Assembly: GCA_022036555.1 (NCBI GenBank)
Contig: CM039132.1
Span: 54,346,748 to 54,410,747, forward strand
Length of the DNA stretch: 64,000 nt
Direction of reading: 5' to 3'
Origin: Microstegium vimineum
Taxonomy: Eukaryota > Streptophyta > Magnoliopsida > Poales > Poaceae
Position 1 is the first letter of the stretch; the number at the start of each line of letters is the position of its first letter. Below are positions 24,978 through 38,000 of the stretch, piece by piece. The notes under the pieces are model-generated. The model ran no database searches. It saw only the letters and a list, made by a program, of their open reading frames with translations, and was not told the DNA's origin. Both the position numbers and the translations under genes were made by a program.

Positions 24978-25352
24978 CATGCCCCCCAGTTTCGGAGTAT
25001 AAGATGTCTTATGCGCCGAAATTCCTTCTGCTGCTATCTCTTCTTTCTTTTGCATCTACTAAATCCATCGGTAGCTGCTACCAGTGCACAAACTCTTCAC
25101 GTTTAGCTTACCGATGCCCCTCAAGTGCAACAGTTGATATACCAGGGTTTATCAAATACTGCCCTCAAGCCAAAACGCCCAAAGTCATCGACTCTGGTCA
25201 TGTCATCGGCAACATATTGACATCTACCGATGGATCCCCACCTTCACGCTTTGGCCTTCATCGCTTGCCTGAAGACTTCCCTCTTGAAGGATTATCATCG
25301 TGATACAAATCTTCTCGGCGTTCACGCTGAATCCTCCTCTTCTGAGTCTTCG

Positions 25353-28300
25353 TCAGACCTTTGGGGCACCATCGAGGGAGCCTAGTCTTCTAGACAGGCT
25401 GGTACTGCTTCTCACTGCTTGTATCTGCACCACCTCTTGTGTCTGGACCCTTGGAAAAAATTTCTTCTTCGGGTACCTTGGCATCTGCCGTCTCTTCAAG
25501 CTCTTTTTTACAAATACGTCTGCCAAGCCTGTCGTGTACACTGAGCGTGCCCCTAGCCGATCATGCGCTGATTTCTTCCCTTTGATCGGCGTGTAACAGC
25601 CTGATGTCCGAGGCTTCTTTTCTAACCGATCGGCAGAGTAGCATCTGTTGCATTCAGGGCAATCATCGGCAGTGGGTAGCTTGATGCCTTCTTCCCAACA
25701 GTGAATAAAGAAGGGGCACCTCCAATGATCTTGATGCTGATGCCACTCTTGGCGCCTTTCATCCTCTTGCAACCGATATTGCTCCTCTTGTGACTGCCGA
25801 TACTCTTGCCTTGGTTGCCTATGCGTGATTACAACGCCATATGGTGCTTGCCGATGAGGTTTCTTGCTATTGTTTTCATCGGCAACCCTCCTGCCCTTTC
25901 TGTCATCGGCAAACTTCTTCACATCACGTTCAGCTATTTGATGGTCAAGATCCACCGACGCATTCTTCCTGGCAGCTTCCGATGTCAGCACTTTAATTTT
26001 TCCACTAGTTTCCACCATATTATTAGGAAATGGGTGTTGATTGATCTTCATCGGCTTCTAGGCTTTGTAATTTTCAAACTTAATCCACCCAGACTCAATT
26101 CCTGACTGCAACTGCTGCCTAAAGACTTTGCAGTCATTGGTATTGTGCGAAGTTGCGTTGTGCCACTTGCAATACCTGATTTTCTTGAGCTCTTTGGCCG
26201 ATGGAATCACCTGGTTAGGTGCCAGCTTAATCTTCCCTTCTTGGAGCAATAGGTCAAACATCCTATCGGCCTTGGAGTTATCAAAAATGACCCTCCTAGA
26301 TTTTTCCTAGTCGAACAAACAAGATACCAGCTTCTTGTCCTTAATCAATTCAGCAACGCCGATACTTGGCTCTTCATCCGACCCGGAATCTTCTCTTTCC
26401 TTATCCAAGGACACTTCTTCATCCCAATTTCTGGGCTCAAACACCTTGGTGTCTTGATCGGCAACCCTCTGCACAAGATGACTCAAGCTTTTGAACTCTT
26501 GATACGCATACTTGTCTCTGATGTGCGGTAACAACCCCTAGAGAGCCAAATCCACCAATTGCCGATCATCAAGTAACAAGCTATAGCACTTGTTCTTCAC
26601 ATCCCGAAGCCTTTGGACGAAGCTTTCTACCGATTCATCATTGCGCTGCTCAATTTGATCAAATCGGTAATCTTCTTTTCATGTACACCAGTGAAGAAGT
26701 ACTTGTGAAACTGCTTCTCTAGATCGGCCCAAGTGATTACAGAACTTGGAGGCAATGAAATAAACCATGTAAATGCCGATCCAGATAACGATGACGAGAA
26801 CAATCTTACCCTCAGTTCATCCTTGCTGGCTGCTTCCCCACATTGGATAATGAATCGGTTAATGTGCTCCATTGTGGACATATCATCTTGACCAGAAAAC
26901 TTGGTGAAATCTGGCACTTTGTACCGATTTGGGAAGGGGATTAAATCATAAGCTGGAGGGTATGGAGTCCGATAAGAATATGTATCAACCTTAGGCTTGA
27001 TACCGAATTGCTCTTTCGCCACTTCGGCAATCTTATCGGCTAAGTATGCATCTTGATCCTGCAGATGCACTGGCTGGACATCGACTGATTGAGCAGATCG
27101 ATGCACCTCTTCATACCTTTGTGGTAAACAAGCCGGGGTAATCGGCACATTTACTGCATCAGTTTGTTGAATATTAAGCATCGGCTGATTGGCCGATGGG
27201 CAACTCTGAACACCCACTGGTTGAGTAGATTGATGCACTTCTTCGGGTCTTGATGTTGAAGTGCTTGAAGTAACTGATTCATGTGCAGTACCAGTCATCT
27301 GAACATTATGCATCGGCTGAGTTGCCGATGGGCAATTTTGCACACTCACTGGCTTGTGTTGTAGCATTATATTCATCGGTTGCTGTACCGACGTTTCATT
27401 GTGTACGCTCACTTGCGAATACTGCGGCGAAGTAGTACTTATCGGCTGATGTATCGATATTTCATTCTGAAGACTCGCTGACAGATGATACTGCGGAGCT
27501 CTTGCCACTTGGTATCCAGATTGCACTACTTGCTGCTGAATCGGTAATTGACCGATCCAACTTACATTAGGTGTCATCGGCATATGATTTACCGATGGCT
27601 GATAATCACCTGACCCTTGTAGCCCTTGTACCCTTGGATGATAGCCTTGATTTGTGGGTACCATAGGTTGAGCAGCCATTGTCGATACAAACTGATTGAC
27701 AATCGGCATGCCTTGTTGCATCGGCCAAGAATTTGCCGATGGCTGATAACCATCTGATGCCTGTCGTTCTTGTGGCGCCGGGTAACTGACAGAATAACTA
27801 CCTTGGTTAGTAGGTACTTCAGTTTGAAGAGTCATTGCCGCCATAGGTTGACTTGCAGCTGCTGGGCCTTGATGTATCGGCAAGAGATTTGCCGATGGTT
27901 GGACATAAGGCACTCTAGGCATTGCCATTTGAAGATTCCCTATTGGCAACTGCACCGTCGGAGAATATGTAGCACAATGCATCACTGGAACCATCGGCTA
28001 TATAGGTGTTGCCGATGCCATGGGAATCTTCCAGCTTGCATGGTTATCTTGGACCAATCTGGAATCAGCAGATGGACTTGGAGACATACCGTATCCCCAC
28101 CAGTTGGCAGAAGTTGACTGATTCTGGATCACAGGTCCAGACATTGTTGAGGCCACCAGGTTTGTATTCACCTGAGTGATGCTTGTTGGGCCCGATCTTG
28201 GTGGCATGAACTCATCGGCAGATCGGTTCATAATCGGTGAGGGTACCGTTGGAACCGCCGTTGGGATCGTAACAGATGTCGATCCGAGTTGACGATACTC

Positions 28301-28642
28301 CGGACCGACACAATATGGTGTCTGTCATCCCTTGCAAGTTTGCTTAACAGCATTGTATACAGTATCGGACAACACATTGGATTGGCTAATTAATACATTA
28401 TTTAATACATAATTAATCATCTCTTGTATTTTACCAGGATCGGCGTCGAAAGTGACCTGCCGTGGCGACGGCGGATCTTGCTTCTGGACTGCTTTGCCGA
28501 TTCTGTTTAGGCTGAAGGATTTGAGATATAACCGTTTGTACTCCTCCATAGCCTGCTCCATAGCCTGCTTCTGATCATCTCTCAGATTGGCTTCGGAGAC
28601 TCCGATGACGTTCTTCGGATTGACGTCGGTATGATCATCCAT
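25353..28642 (-). pseudogene. Retrotransposon gag polyprotein (degenerate)
   Basis: The frame opens at the ATG at 28642 and runs through a long Gln/Pro/Ser-rich region. It then enters a typical plant retrotransposon gag domain (PDFTKFSGQDDMSTMEH, FRLFSS-like helix, TWADLEKQFHKYF). Further on is a degenerate zinc-knuckle-like stretch, RYCKWHNATSHNTNDCKVF, followed by DCPECNRCY. Gag forms the particle shell around the element RNA. Damage: TGA at 28325, TAG at 27998, a frameshift near 26660, and TAGs near 26537, 26307 and 26058. Several stops match CGA-to-TGA or CAG-to-TAG change. No pol follows before the purine tract. Confidence 0.85.
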
Positions 28643-28694
28643 GGTAGATGTGCAATTTGTATAATCGTGTCCCACCGGGTGTGCCAATAGAGGT

Positions 28695-29867
28695 GTTGAC
28701 ACAAAAAGCGTCAGGATCTGCGAACACCTCGGGCTTATACCCGAAACTCGGTTATCCGAAGGCGTGCCAGTCGGTTTGACCAGTTAATCGACAAGGACGA
28801 TAACTAGAACAAAATTTGAACGAGACAACGACGATGCGCCCAGATGTCAAGGCTCAAACCTGATCAGGATAACTAGAGTAGAGCTGAACGAGACGACAGC
28901 GATGCGCCCGGACATCAAAGCTCAGATTGCTCAAAACACGGAACTTACAAAGGTTTGACGGAGGTCGATAAGATGCAGCCCGTCGAAAACTTGAAAGAAC
29001 TCGTAGGTAAACTACATCTAATACGATAAAAGTAGAGTACCGGTAAAGTAGATAAAAAGGTAATTGATTGGTTGATATGCTTGGATCTATTTTACACGCA
29101 GCCCTTGGGCACATATTTATACTCCCGCATGGAGAGTTGTACAAAGACACGAGTCGTATCTTTCCTAAAACAAACTCCTAACTTTAAGGAAAATGACTCG
29201 CGCATGAGTCGGATCTAAAATAACAATATTTATTTTTCTAAACAAACACACATATTTTAAAGGAAAACAAACGACTCATGCAAGAGTCAGACTCAAACTG
29301 CTATAATAATATTGGCATAAAACCACCGGTTTCCTTATGCCTCTCCCACGATGAAAACTTTCCATCGGCAGATCCCTTCAATCCGCGACTTCCTTCTTTG
29401 ACCACCGGTAATCCTCTGCTGACATCAAGCGCTAAGTCACCCTGCACTCATCGGCACCCCAGGCCCATCGGCATTGGCAATACTTCCCGATCGGCAACCT
29501 TGTACTGATAACTTGTCTTCACCAATCAATCCCTACCAACAATCGGCATCTATAGTTCTGGCGACAGCCATTCAACTCATATCGGCAACATCCGAAACCT
29601 CCAGCTTCTATCGGCAACATCTACCACTCATCGGCAACAACCTTTAGCTTTCATCGGCACTGACTTCTCATCGGCAAGCTGACCTTTGCCTTTGTCAAGT
29701 CCTTCTGCCTCCATCGGTAACAAGTCTGTCTTCATCAGCAACATTCTTGCCTCTATCGGCAGTCTGACCGATAATATCCCGATGCCGATAAGGAACAACA
29801 ACCAGCCTCTTGTCGATCGGCACAATCCTTAAATTATATTGACACGTGCCAAAAAACGGTGTCAACA
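28695..29867 (-). repeat. 5' LTR of the gag-only element
   Basis: This 1173-bp repeat is nearly identical to 23804-24977. As the upstream LTR in the minus orientation it would hold the promoter. Confidence 0.9.
29114..29121 (-). promoter_or_regulatory. TATA box of the LTR promoter
   Basis: TATAAATA on the minus strand, in the context GAGTATAAATATG, sits mid-LTR as expected for the U3/R boundary. Confidence 0.6.
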
Positions 29868-29872
29868 TATCT

Positions 29873-30349
29873 AGACATGCATGCCTTTGCCAATACTCCC
29901 TATATATTATTGCCATGAAATGAATATCATCTGCATGTATGAACTGTGATGATGACCACCATCCTTAAACTGTGATGTGATGCCGAATGCCAGAATGGAT
30001 ACCAACCATAATATACAACACAACTAACTAGCATACTTATGGTACAGCCATATATGTATATATAAATTGTATCTAATCTGTCATTGACTTGACTCTGGGC
30101 GAGTCGCCGGGGAAGATGCCTCGCTTCTGCGACGTACTGATTTAATATCCCTAAACTTAAAGGCTAGCAAATCAGACACAAGGTACGTGCTAACGTGCCT
30201 GCATTTCTAATTGCAATTTGGAATGCAGCTTGGCATAAATAAGCATCAACGAGATGTGAACGCAGTCAGGTTGTCGGAGAGGAGAGGTAAGTCATCTTTA
30301 ATTTCTCCCGTCTCATAAAGTAAGAAGTCTTAAAGCCCCAATGACCACC
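29873..30349. other. Spacer, no gene recognised
   Basis: AT-rich unique-looking sequence, without a supported frame or clear repeat. Confidence 0.4.
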
Positions 30350-31110
30350 ATGCGTGGACTTGTTGACTCGAGTTAGTCGTTCTGCTAATTTGTTCCAAGC
30401 AAAGCCTAAATGCTGGGTTTTTTTTTTTTTGCACCCTTTTTCACAAGAAGATTCTTATACGGCCGAAAACCTCCGATGCAAAAGAAAGCCTGGCAGCATG
30501 ATCCGATTTGCAAATCGTGTCATACGACTAACAAAACAGTTCTTTTTTTTTTGGTTGGTTCTCAAAGATCGTCTTAGTACTAGAAATTTGCTTGGACGTA
30601 GAAATATGGCCCTTCGAGATTACACTTGTGTACATTGTGCAAACCTTGCTAAGGAAACCTTAATTCATCTCCTAGTGGACTGCCCCTTTGCTACTGTCTG
30701 TTGGTATATTTTGAATCTTACCATTAATTCCAGCACATGATGATTTTCTACAAGTCATTGTCAGTTTCAAAACACAGATCCAGCTCCCATTCTTCATGAA
30801 AATGTGGTGACTATGTGTTGGTCCATTTTAACAATTCGGAATGATATTATCTTCAGAAATATATATACCACCTTCAACTCAGGGTTGCAAATCAATCTTC
30901 ACGTAGGAATTTGCTCTAGTTATTCTCAGAGCAAAAGGAAAATATCAACCTCAATAGATTTATGGTGAGAAGCTTATGTGTAATTTTCTTTATTTCCTTT
31001 GTCACATTTTTTGTTTCATGATTGAGACCTTTGTTTTCGGATGCTTTTTTACTTCTAATAAAGCACAGTAGGGGTCCTACCCCTCCTATTTTTGATAAAA
31101 AATAAAACAA
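30350..31110 (+). mobile_element. LINE 3' fragment (plus strand)
   Basis: The translated piece at 30540-30720 matches the reverse-transcriptase zinc-binding region of plant LINEs: LKDRLSTRNLLGRRNM, then CVHCANLAKETLIHLLVDC. The following 350 bp continue in broken frames. The end near 31095-31110 is A-rich (gataaaaaataaaac), consistent with a 3' tail. Everything upstream of the zinc-binding region is missing, so it is 5'-truncated. Confidence 0.72.
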
Positions 31111-31225
31111 TGAATTGTCCCTGCAAAGATTGCCCATTTATAAAAGGAAGTCTCGAATGGTTAGGTTTAATCCCTACATTGGTAATTGATGGAGAGGTAA
31201 CACAACATATAGGATGGAGGCGGCC

Positions 31226-32362
31226 TGTCGGATACCTGAGAATAGGGTACCCTAAACACCAGACTTCGCAAAAACAAAAATCACCCACAGGGCTCTCCGC
31301 TCCGTCCGAGCCAGGGTGACGTCACTACCCTCGGGGGCTCCCCCGCCTCCAACCAACCGGATCAGCAGCACTCCCTCGGAAGAACTTCTGCCTCGTCCGA
31401 GCTAGGGTGACGTCACCTGTGACGCCACCCACCCTCGGAGGCACTTCCGTCCCGTCCGAGCCAAGGTAATGTCATCCATGACGCTCCCACCCTCGGGGGC
31501 TCCTCCGCCTTGTCCGAGCTAGCGAGATATCACCCCTGACACCATCTGCCCTCGGAGGCGCCATCGCCACAGCCGATAGTCAAAAGGTCCACAGTACCCC
31601 TCGTCCTTAGGGATGGGGCTTCGAGGCGTGCGCCGCCATGCTTGCCCCTGTGCATTCCCTATGGTACAGGTTCCTGTGATGTCTAACCATCGATTGACAC
31701 TCGCCATGCTCGCGCCATTCCTCCGACGGACACTTGAACAGGGGTTAGGGCGCTCTTAGCCCTGTACGACGGAACGCGGGGGTGCCTGGCCCTGTGCAGC
31801 CAACCCCCGCCCATGCCCATATCGGGGAACAACGGTGTTCCCGGTCACGAGAAACATGGCTACAGCCCCATTAAGGACGAACAGGACCCGGGCGGCGCGC
31901 CAACAGGCGCAATCTTCTCCGGCAAGGAAGGCGAACAGAAGCTAAAGCGCTCTCAAGACAACCGCTTCAGCCGAGCCCACGTTTTTTTTCTCTCTCTCTC
32001 TATTGTAATCATCCATCTCTCCCTACGTATAAAGGGGGAGAATGGACCTCTGAACACTATCTCTCTGAATCCTCTGGACTCATTCGAACACACTTACGCT
32101 TGCATCCACGCAAGCTCTCACCAGAACTAAGAACCTATACGCACGAGACCTGGGAACCAGCTTCCCTCTCTCACCATTGCTTGTAGCTCCCCTCTACGAG
32201 CTCTCCACGCTCGGTAACACGACTCCATAGCAAACTGGACGTAGGGCGTTCGTGCTTGAACCAGTATAAACCCTGTGTTCTCCGAGCGTAACCATCCGAT
32301 CTCCGACATGCTTAGAAATTTACTCTTTGGCTGTCTAGACCCCGCCATTTTAGACACCGACA
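31226..32362 (+). repeat. 5' LTR of the Tat-like element
   Basis: It starts TGTCGGATACC and ends ACACCGACA. A TATAAA box (32028-32033, context CGTATAAAGGGGG) follows a CT-rich tract. It closely matches the right LTR, with a few indels in the CT tract and the GC-rich first third. Confidence 0.9.
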
Positions 32363-32364
32363 GT

Positions 32365-32382
32365 TGGTGCGCCAGGTAGGGG
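32365..32382 (+). other. Primer-binding site
   Basis: TGGTGCGCCAGGTAGGGG begins 2 bp inside the 5' LTR, as expected for tRNA-primed Gypsy elements. Confidence 0.75.
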
Positions 32383-32416
32383 AGCTTTGCGTGTCACCCG
32401 TATTTTCGAGTATCGG

Positions 32417-34434
32417 ATGGCTTCTCGCCACATCGACTTCGCCCCGGGCTCCATCGTTCATTTTGGTAGCCTGGACTTCCAGTGCCATGGGCAGGGGGCC
32501 GACCTGGTCCTCCGTCGCCCCACGGCATCCTCCGAGGTAGCCGTGGACGCCATCTCGGCATCCATGGCCCATCTTGTCCTGCCTCCTTCCGGGGGGCGAA
32601 CCGCTCCAGGGACAGCCGTCTCACGAGCCGACTACCCCGAGTTCGAGCGCCAGCTCGACACCCTGATGGGTCCCCAGCCGACCCAGGGGTCCCTGCACAA
32701 CCTCTACTTCGCGTTCGCCAACGTGACGGCTCAGCTCGCGGGAGGACAACCGCTCTCTGCCGGGCTCATCAATGCGCTTGTCGCAAGGGTGTTACCGCAC
32801 GGCATGCGGAATGCCGCCGCGTCTTACTCGGAGGCGGTGGCCACGGGCTTCCGTGCCGACCCCGCGGAGGGGACGTGCATCGAGCTTGCATCCCACCATC
32901 TCCGGTCCGTCTCCGACCTCCTCACAAGTTCAGAGGCCACCTCCTACGTCGGCTCTAGCCGCGGCAGCGTCGACCCCTGGGAGCCCCTGGACTTTGAAGG
33001 TCTGGGGGATAAGGAGCCCTTACATGGTTTCCTGCACGCTAGTGACTACTTTCTCGACTCCGGCTCGAGCGACCACAACGCGGGCTGTGGCCGCGAGTGC
33101 TTCATGTGTGACACACCACCACCCGGAGTCGCTGTCGACCCCACCCTCATTGAGGACGGGGACGACGACGGCGACGGCGTCCACACTCCCGTCGACAAGG
33201 CAAGATCACCGGCACCCGCCCCGCGGGGCGACCCCCAATCCTCGGATGCTCAACGCCGCTACCTGAAAGAGCTCCGCGACATGGAGCGGAAGCTCGTGGA
33301 AGGGCAGCGACGAGTGACGTTCGAGCGCGAGCAGCTCGAGCGCGAAACTACCAGGGCCCCCGGAGAGCCCCGCGCTCGCTGGGAGGCCTGAACTGTGCAC
33401 CAGCGCATCATCAACGACGAGCATGACCCGCCGCAGTTCACGCGGGCAAGTCAGAACATCGCAGCAGCGGCGATGCTGCTCCGCAACCTCCCGGTCCCAG
33501 ACACTCCCGAGGGAAAGCTCGCTCACGAAGAGCTGAAGTCCCTCCTGGGGCGCGCGTTGCGGCTCAGCAGGCCGAGAGCTCCGCATCGCGGAGACGCGGG
33601 CTTAACCCCAGCCGTCAGGTTGACCCGGCGCCCAACGACCATGAGGGCTTAGTTCACCAGGATCCCGCACCGGGCGAACGCCGATGTCCGACGGTTCACG
33701 CTCGCGTAGGCGACAAACGCGACGTGCGCGACACGCTCGACGCGCGCAAGCACGCCAATCAGGACGGCACGAGCAGGGGCTACCACGTCCTTTGTGGCGG
33801 TCGATATGACAGCGAAGAAGATCGGTCCCTCTCGCCAGAGCCACCGGGCCCACTGGCCTACATTCGCTGCATCCGCCGTGCTCCGTTCCCACAACGTGTC
33901 CGGCAGCCAGCCAACATCGTCCGGTACTCCGGGGAGACGAACCCCGGACTCTGGCTCGACGACTACCGCCTCGCCTGCCAGGTCAGCGGCGTGGACGATG
34001 ACGAGTTCATCATCCGCAACTTGCCTCTCCACCTCTCAGACTCAACACACACGTGGCTCGAGCATCTACTTCCCAACACCATCGATGGGTGGAGTTCCCT
34101 GCGACAGGCCTTCGTCGGGAATTTCCAAGGCACCTACACATGCCTAGGGAACTTCCGGACCGAGGACCTCACCTTCGAGGTCGTGGCTTACCGCGGGACT
34201 TACCACGCGGTGCTGGGGAGGCCGTGCTACGTGAAGTTCATGGCCATCCCCAACTGCACTTATCTCAAGCTCAAGATGTCGGGGTCGTGCGGCATCATTA
34301 CAGTCACCTCCGACCTCAAGGTGGCGTACCAGTGTGAGGTGGACTGCTGCGAGAACGCCATGGCCGAGGTGCGCAGCGAGGAGCTGGTGGCAGCGATCAA
34401 GGCCGCAGAGCAGATGGACGTCGACCCTTAGAGC
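32417..34434 (+). pseudogene. Gag-protease remnant of the Tat-like element
   Basis: The frame starts at the ATG at 32417. The middle holds a gag domain (YSGETNPGLWLDDYRLAC, DSTHTWLEHLLPN, WSSLRQAFVGNFQGTY). At about 34140 it jumps directly into the end of a retropepsin-like region: ENFRTEDLTFEVV-like text, then GRPCYVKFMAIPNCTYLKLK. Everything between is deleted, namely the rest of gag, any zinc knuckle and the DTG active site. There is also a TGA at 33389-33391 and a frameshift near 33560. The frame ends at 34432-34434, and an AATAAA lies about 115 bp further. It would normally make the particle protein and protease; this copy could at most make a partial gag. Confidence 0.82.
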
Positions 34435-35000
34435 GCGAAGAGCTCGGGAGCCTAGAGCACCTACAGCTATGTTGTCTTTCCTACTTTTATCTAAGCGTAC
34501 CTAGAACATTGAACATACGCATGTAACCCTCCTTAAGCAAAAAATCGAGGAATAAAAATGCGGGAACTCTCGGACCAATCACTCAGCAAGGTGCGCTCCC
34601 GACGTGCGCCAGAGGAGACCTCGCTCGGGGGCTGGAAAGGGGGGAACCCCCTGTTTTTTCTCTCCAAAAAATTTTTTGCACGAAAACCTGCACTTTTTCT
34701 CGCTGAACGAAAACCTCGCTTTTCCCAGTCAAGAAGGAAAATCTCACCGGGCCGGGGCAACGGGCCGCGAAGTACTCCCCCCGGGGCAAGTACTTCCACC
34801 CAGCTGCCCACCTGAGCAGACCAGACCTCTTACCAGGAAAAGTAGAGCAAGTAGATCGAAACGGAAAAAATGCAGAAACATAAGACAAGCTCACTAAGGA
34901 GCAACCAAACTTGTCCAAAGCCCTCCAGGGCACATCGTACCAAAAGACGACTTAAGTTTTCTCACAAGGGCCCTTGACCCTAATTACTGACCACACAGGG

Positions 35001-38000
35001 TCACTCCTCCGGCGGCGGGAACACTTCATCCTCGAGTTTGGCGGCCAGGACTGTAGCAGGTTCCTCTGCGGCAGCTTCAATCCGGTCGAGCAGATCCTCT
35101 AGGGCATCCTAAGGGTAGCCTTCACTAACGAGTGCAGGAGTCACCGCATCGTAGACACAGGCGGCGATGGCCATCGTGCGGTGGACCCCGATACGTAGCG
35201 CCTCCCGGATTTGAGCTTGGCCCCGCTCCCAGAGCAGGCCAGCACGGTTTCGGGCTGAGTCGGGCCCATCCCCCGCGACCGGCACGCCGAAGAGGTCGCA
35301 CACTCCGTGCACAGCCTCGTGCAATGCCTGCGACTCCTGCGTGCTAGCCTGCAGCTCTGAAGAAACAAAAAGAGGGTCTCAACCTCCGAACCCGACCACG
35401 AAAATACCAGGACAAAAGAATAAAAAGATGTAACGCACCTCCGTTCTCCCTCGACAAGCTGTCGGCCGTCGCGCGGAGCTGCGAGACAACCTCGGTCAAT
35501 TCGCTGACCTGGGTGGAGAACGCTAGGATCCTCCGGTCAGCATCGGTGCCACGTTCGCGCGCACGGGCCGAAAGGTCCTCGAGTTGAGCCACGACGTCGT
35601 CACACTCTGGCCGGTTGATGTCGCGCTGGCGCCGCATGGTGTTGCGCTCCTCCTCCATGGAGTCCAGCGCCGAGATGACCTGACGTCGCGCCTCTGCCTC
35701 AGCGTTGCGCTCGGCCGTCAGGCGATCAGCTTCAGCCAGGCGCGCCGCGCGCTCATCCGCCAGCATCTTGCGGGCGGCCTCGCCATCGGCACGAGCCTCG
35801 TCCCGCTCTCGCCCGATCCGCTCAAGGTCAGCGGCGCCCCGCTGCGCCAACGCCTGGGCATCCGCCGCCCTTGATTCCGCGGCCCTCAGCTGCTCCTCCA
35901 ACTCTTTCGCGTGACGGCGGGTCGCCACGAGCTCCTCGGCCACGTCGGTTTCCCCGGGGGATGTCCACGACCCGGGGTCCCACCGACGGAGCTCGCGACG
36001 GAGGAACTCGGACTTCTCAACACTCGTCGCCATCAGGATTTGCATGAAGGGAGACGTCAAAGATTTGACAAGTAAGAGCAAACAACACTTACGGTCAAAA
36101 CGGCTTCTCACATTGCCGTGGTGGGAGAGGTCGTCGGAGAGCGACGCCACTGCCCTCTGAAGCAGCTCCACCGCACGCGCCACAAGATGGTCATGCTCCC
36201 GGGGGCAGGCAGCCACGCGGTTCCAATGCCGGAGTTCACGTTGGTCATCCAGCACGAACTCCGGTGCCCCCTGGTTCGTCCGGTTGACCCAGACAATCGG
36301 ATCGCCGTCCCCAAAGGCACGACGGTTCGGACCGAGCCGACGCAGGGCCCCAGGGGCGACGTTCTCCCCAGTGCCAGCCACCTCGCTCGGTGAAGTCGTG
36401 CTGGACTGGGAAAGCACGACCTTCGACGCATGAGTGGCCGCCACCTCCTCCTCGGTGAACGACCAGGGGCCCGCCGAGTCCCGGGCCAGCACATTGGAAG
36501 GAAGGGGGCTGCCCAGGAGGCCCTCCTCACTTGTGCCGGTGGTCGCTGCCTTGGCCTCGAGCGTCACGGCTGCGACGCCCACGGTCACGTCCGCGGCGCC
36601 GAGGCCGTCCTCACCAGCACCAACCACCACGGTCGTCGTCGCTACGTCCTCTGGCGTCGCGGCCGTCTGGACCTCCTCGGCGTCCACGACCATGGGGCCA
36701 CCCAGGCCGCCCTCCTCCCCAGAGTCGTCAATGATTACCACCTCTGGGGGGGAGGATGGCACGACGGCCCCAAGGTCGGCGTCAGCAGGAGTCAGCGGCG
36801 CTGCAACTGTGGCATCGCTCGGGTCCGGGTCACCCCCGGCCCCGGCAGCGTCCGCCGAACCAGGAGCCGGGGCCGCTCCAACCTGCCCCGGGCCGACCAA
36901 TGGCGCTCCCCAGCGCAGTTTCTTCCATCCCCCGTGCGCGGAGCCGCCAGTGGACCTGCATCGTTCATCATGCGCGTTCAAGCCACGAGCCATCGCTTTC
37001 CATCGGTAAAGTTAAAAAAGACATCGAACAACGCAGGCTTACCGCGGGGAGAAGATGTGGTGGCGTTTCCGCATCGGCTCCACCGCGCCGTGGCCCACGG
37101 TCCCCGAACCGCTACTCTGTCTACCGCCCTCACTCCCCCCGGATGGGGCGGGTAGAGGGGTGGCCGGGGAGTCACCGGCAACACCGCCCCTGGAGCCAAC
37201 AAGGGCCAGGTGCGCGCCAAGCATCCTCACCGGGGGCACCTCCACCATCGGCGCGTTCCCAATGGGGTAGCGCAACGTCCCCGGCGCTAGTAGCGCCGGT
37301 ACCACCTCGGACAGAGGACGTTTGTCCTCATCATCATCATCATCATCGTCATCATCACCGAGGCCCTCCCAGTCCACGTCTGCCTGCTGCTGCGGGTCCC
37401 AGTCCATGTTCGCCGCACTTTGTTCCGACGGATCGGGAAGGGGGCGGCCACATGGCGAGCCTTCGAGCGGGGCCCCTACAGAGGAAGAACAGGAGGAGCG
37501 CGGGTCAGCATCCCCAAACAAGGGAACCCAAGCGAGGAACAAAACAATGCAATCTGGACTCACCAGCTCGACGAAGTTGAGGTCCGGGCGCATCGGCGGG
37601 CAGCGATAGACGCCGTCTTCATCCAGGGCATTCCCCAACAGCTTCCGGCGGCGCTGATCGCATCCTTGAGGCTCAGGTCCACCCCCGCCATGGCGAACCG
37701 CGCGCGCGAGGCCCTGGGAACCATCTCATGCAACCAGCGCTCCCTATCCATGAGCGGGAGCACCCGGCGCTGCAAGAACTGCGCAACGACCCCCGAGAAG
37801 TTCAACTCCTGGTCTCGGAGCCGTGCCAAGGTCCGGAGATAGGGCTCTATCCCTGCGAGCTCTTGGGGGTCGGGCCGTAGTGCCAGCTGGGGAGCTCCTC
37901 GGCAAAGCGCCGACCCGTGTAAACCGGGAGCGGCACCTCGGGGTGGTTCCGTATGTAGAACCACTGCGAGTGCCATCCCCGGTTCAACAAAATCGCCCAC

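Larger units (their letters stand above)
23804..29867 (-). mobile_element. Gag-only (non-autonomous) LTR retrotransposon
   Basis: Two LTRs bound 3.7 kb of internal DNA. On the minus strand a primer-binding site (TGGCACACCCGGTGGG, 28687-28672) follows the right LTR, and a purine tract (ACTGGGGGGCATG) precedes the left one, so the element reads right to left. The flanks are CATCT at 23799-23803 and TATCT at 29868-29872, one transition apart. Inside there is only a gag-type frame: no protease DTG, reverse transcriptase or integrase motif was found. This is the layout called TR-GAG. The two LTRs differ by roughly 3% in the parts I compared by eye, mostly transitions. Confidence 0.9.

Noticed and set aside
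36430..37580. Long plus-strand frames opposite the antisense gene
   Set aside because: They are GC-rich mirror frames of the minus-strand coding region and carry no domain of their own.
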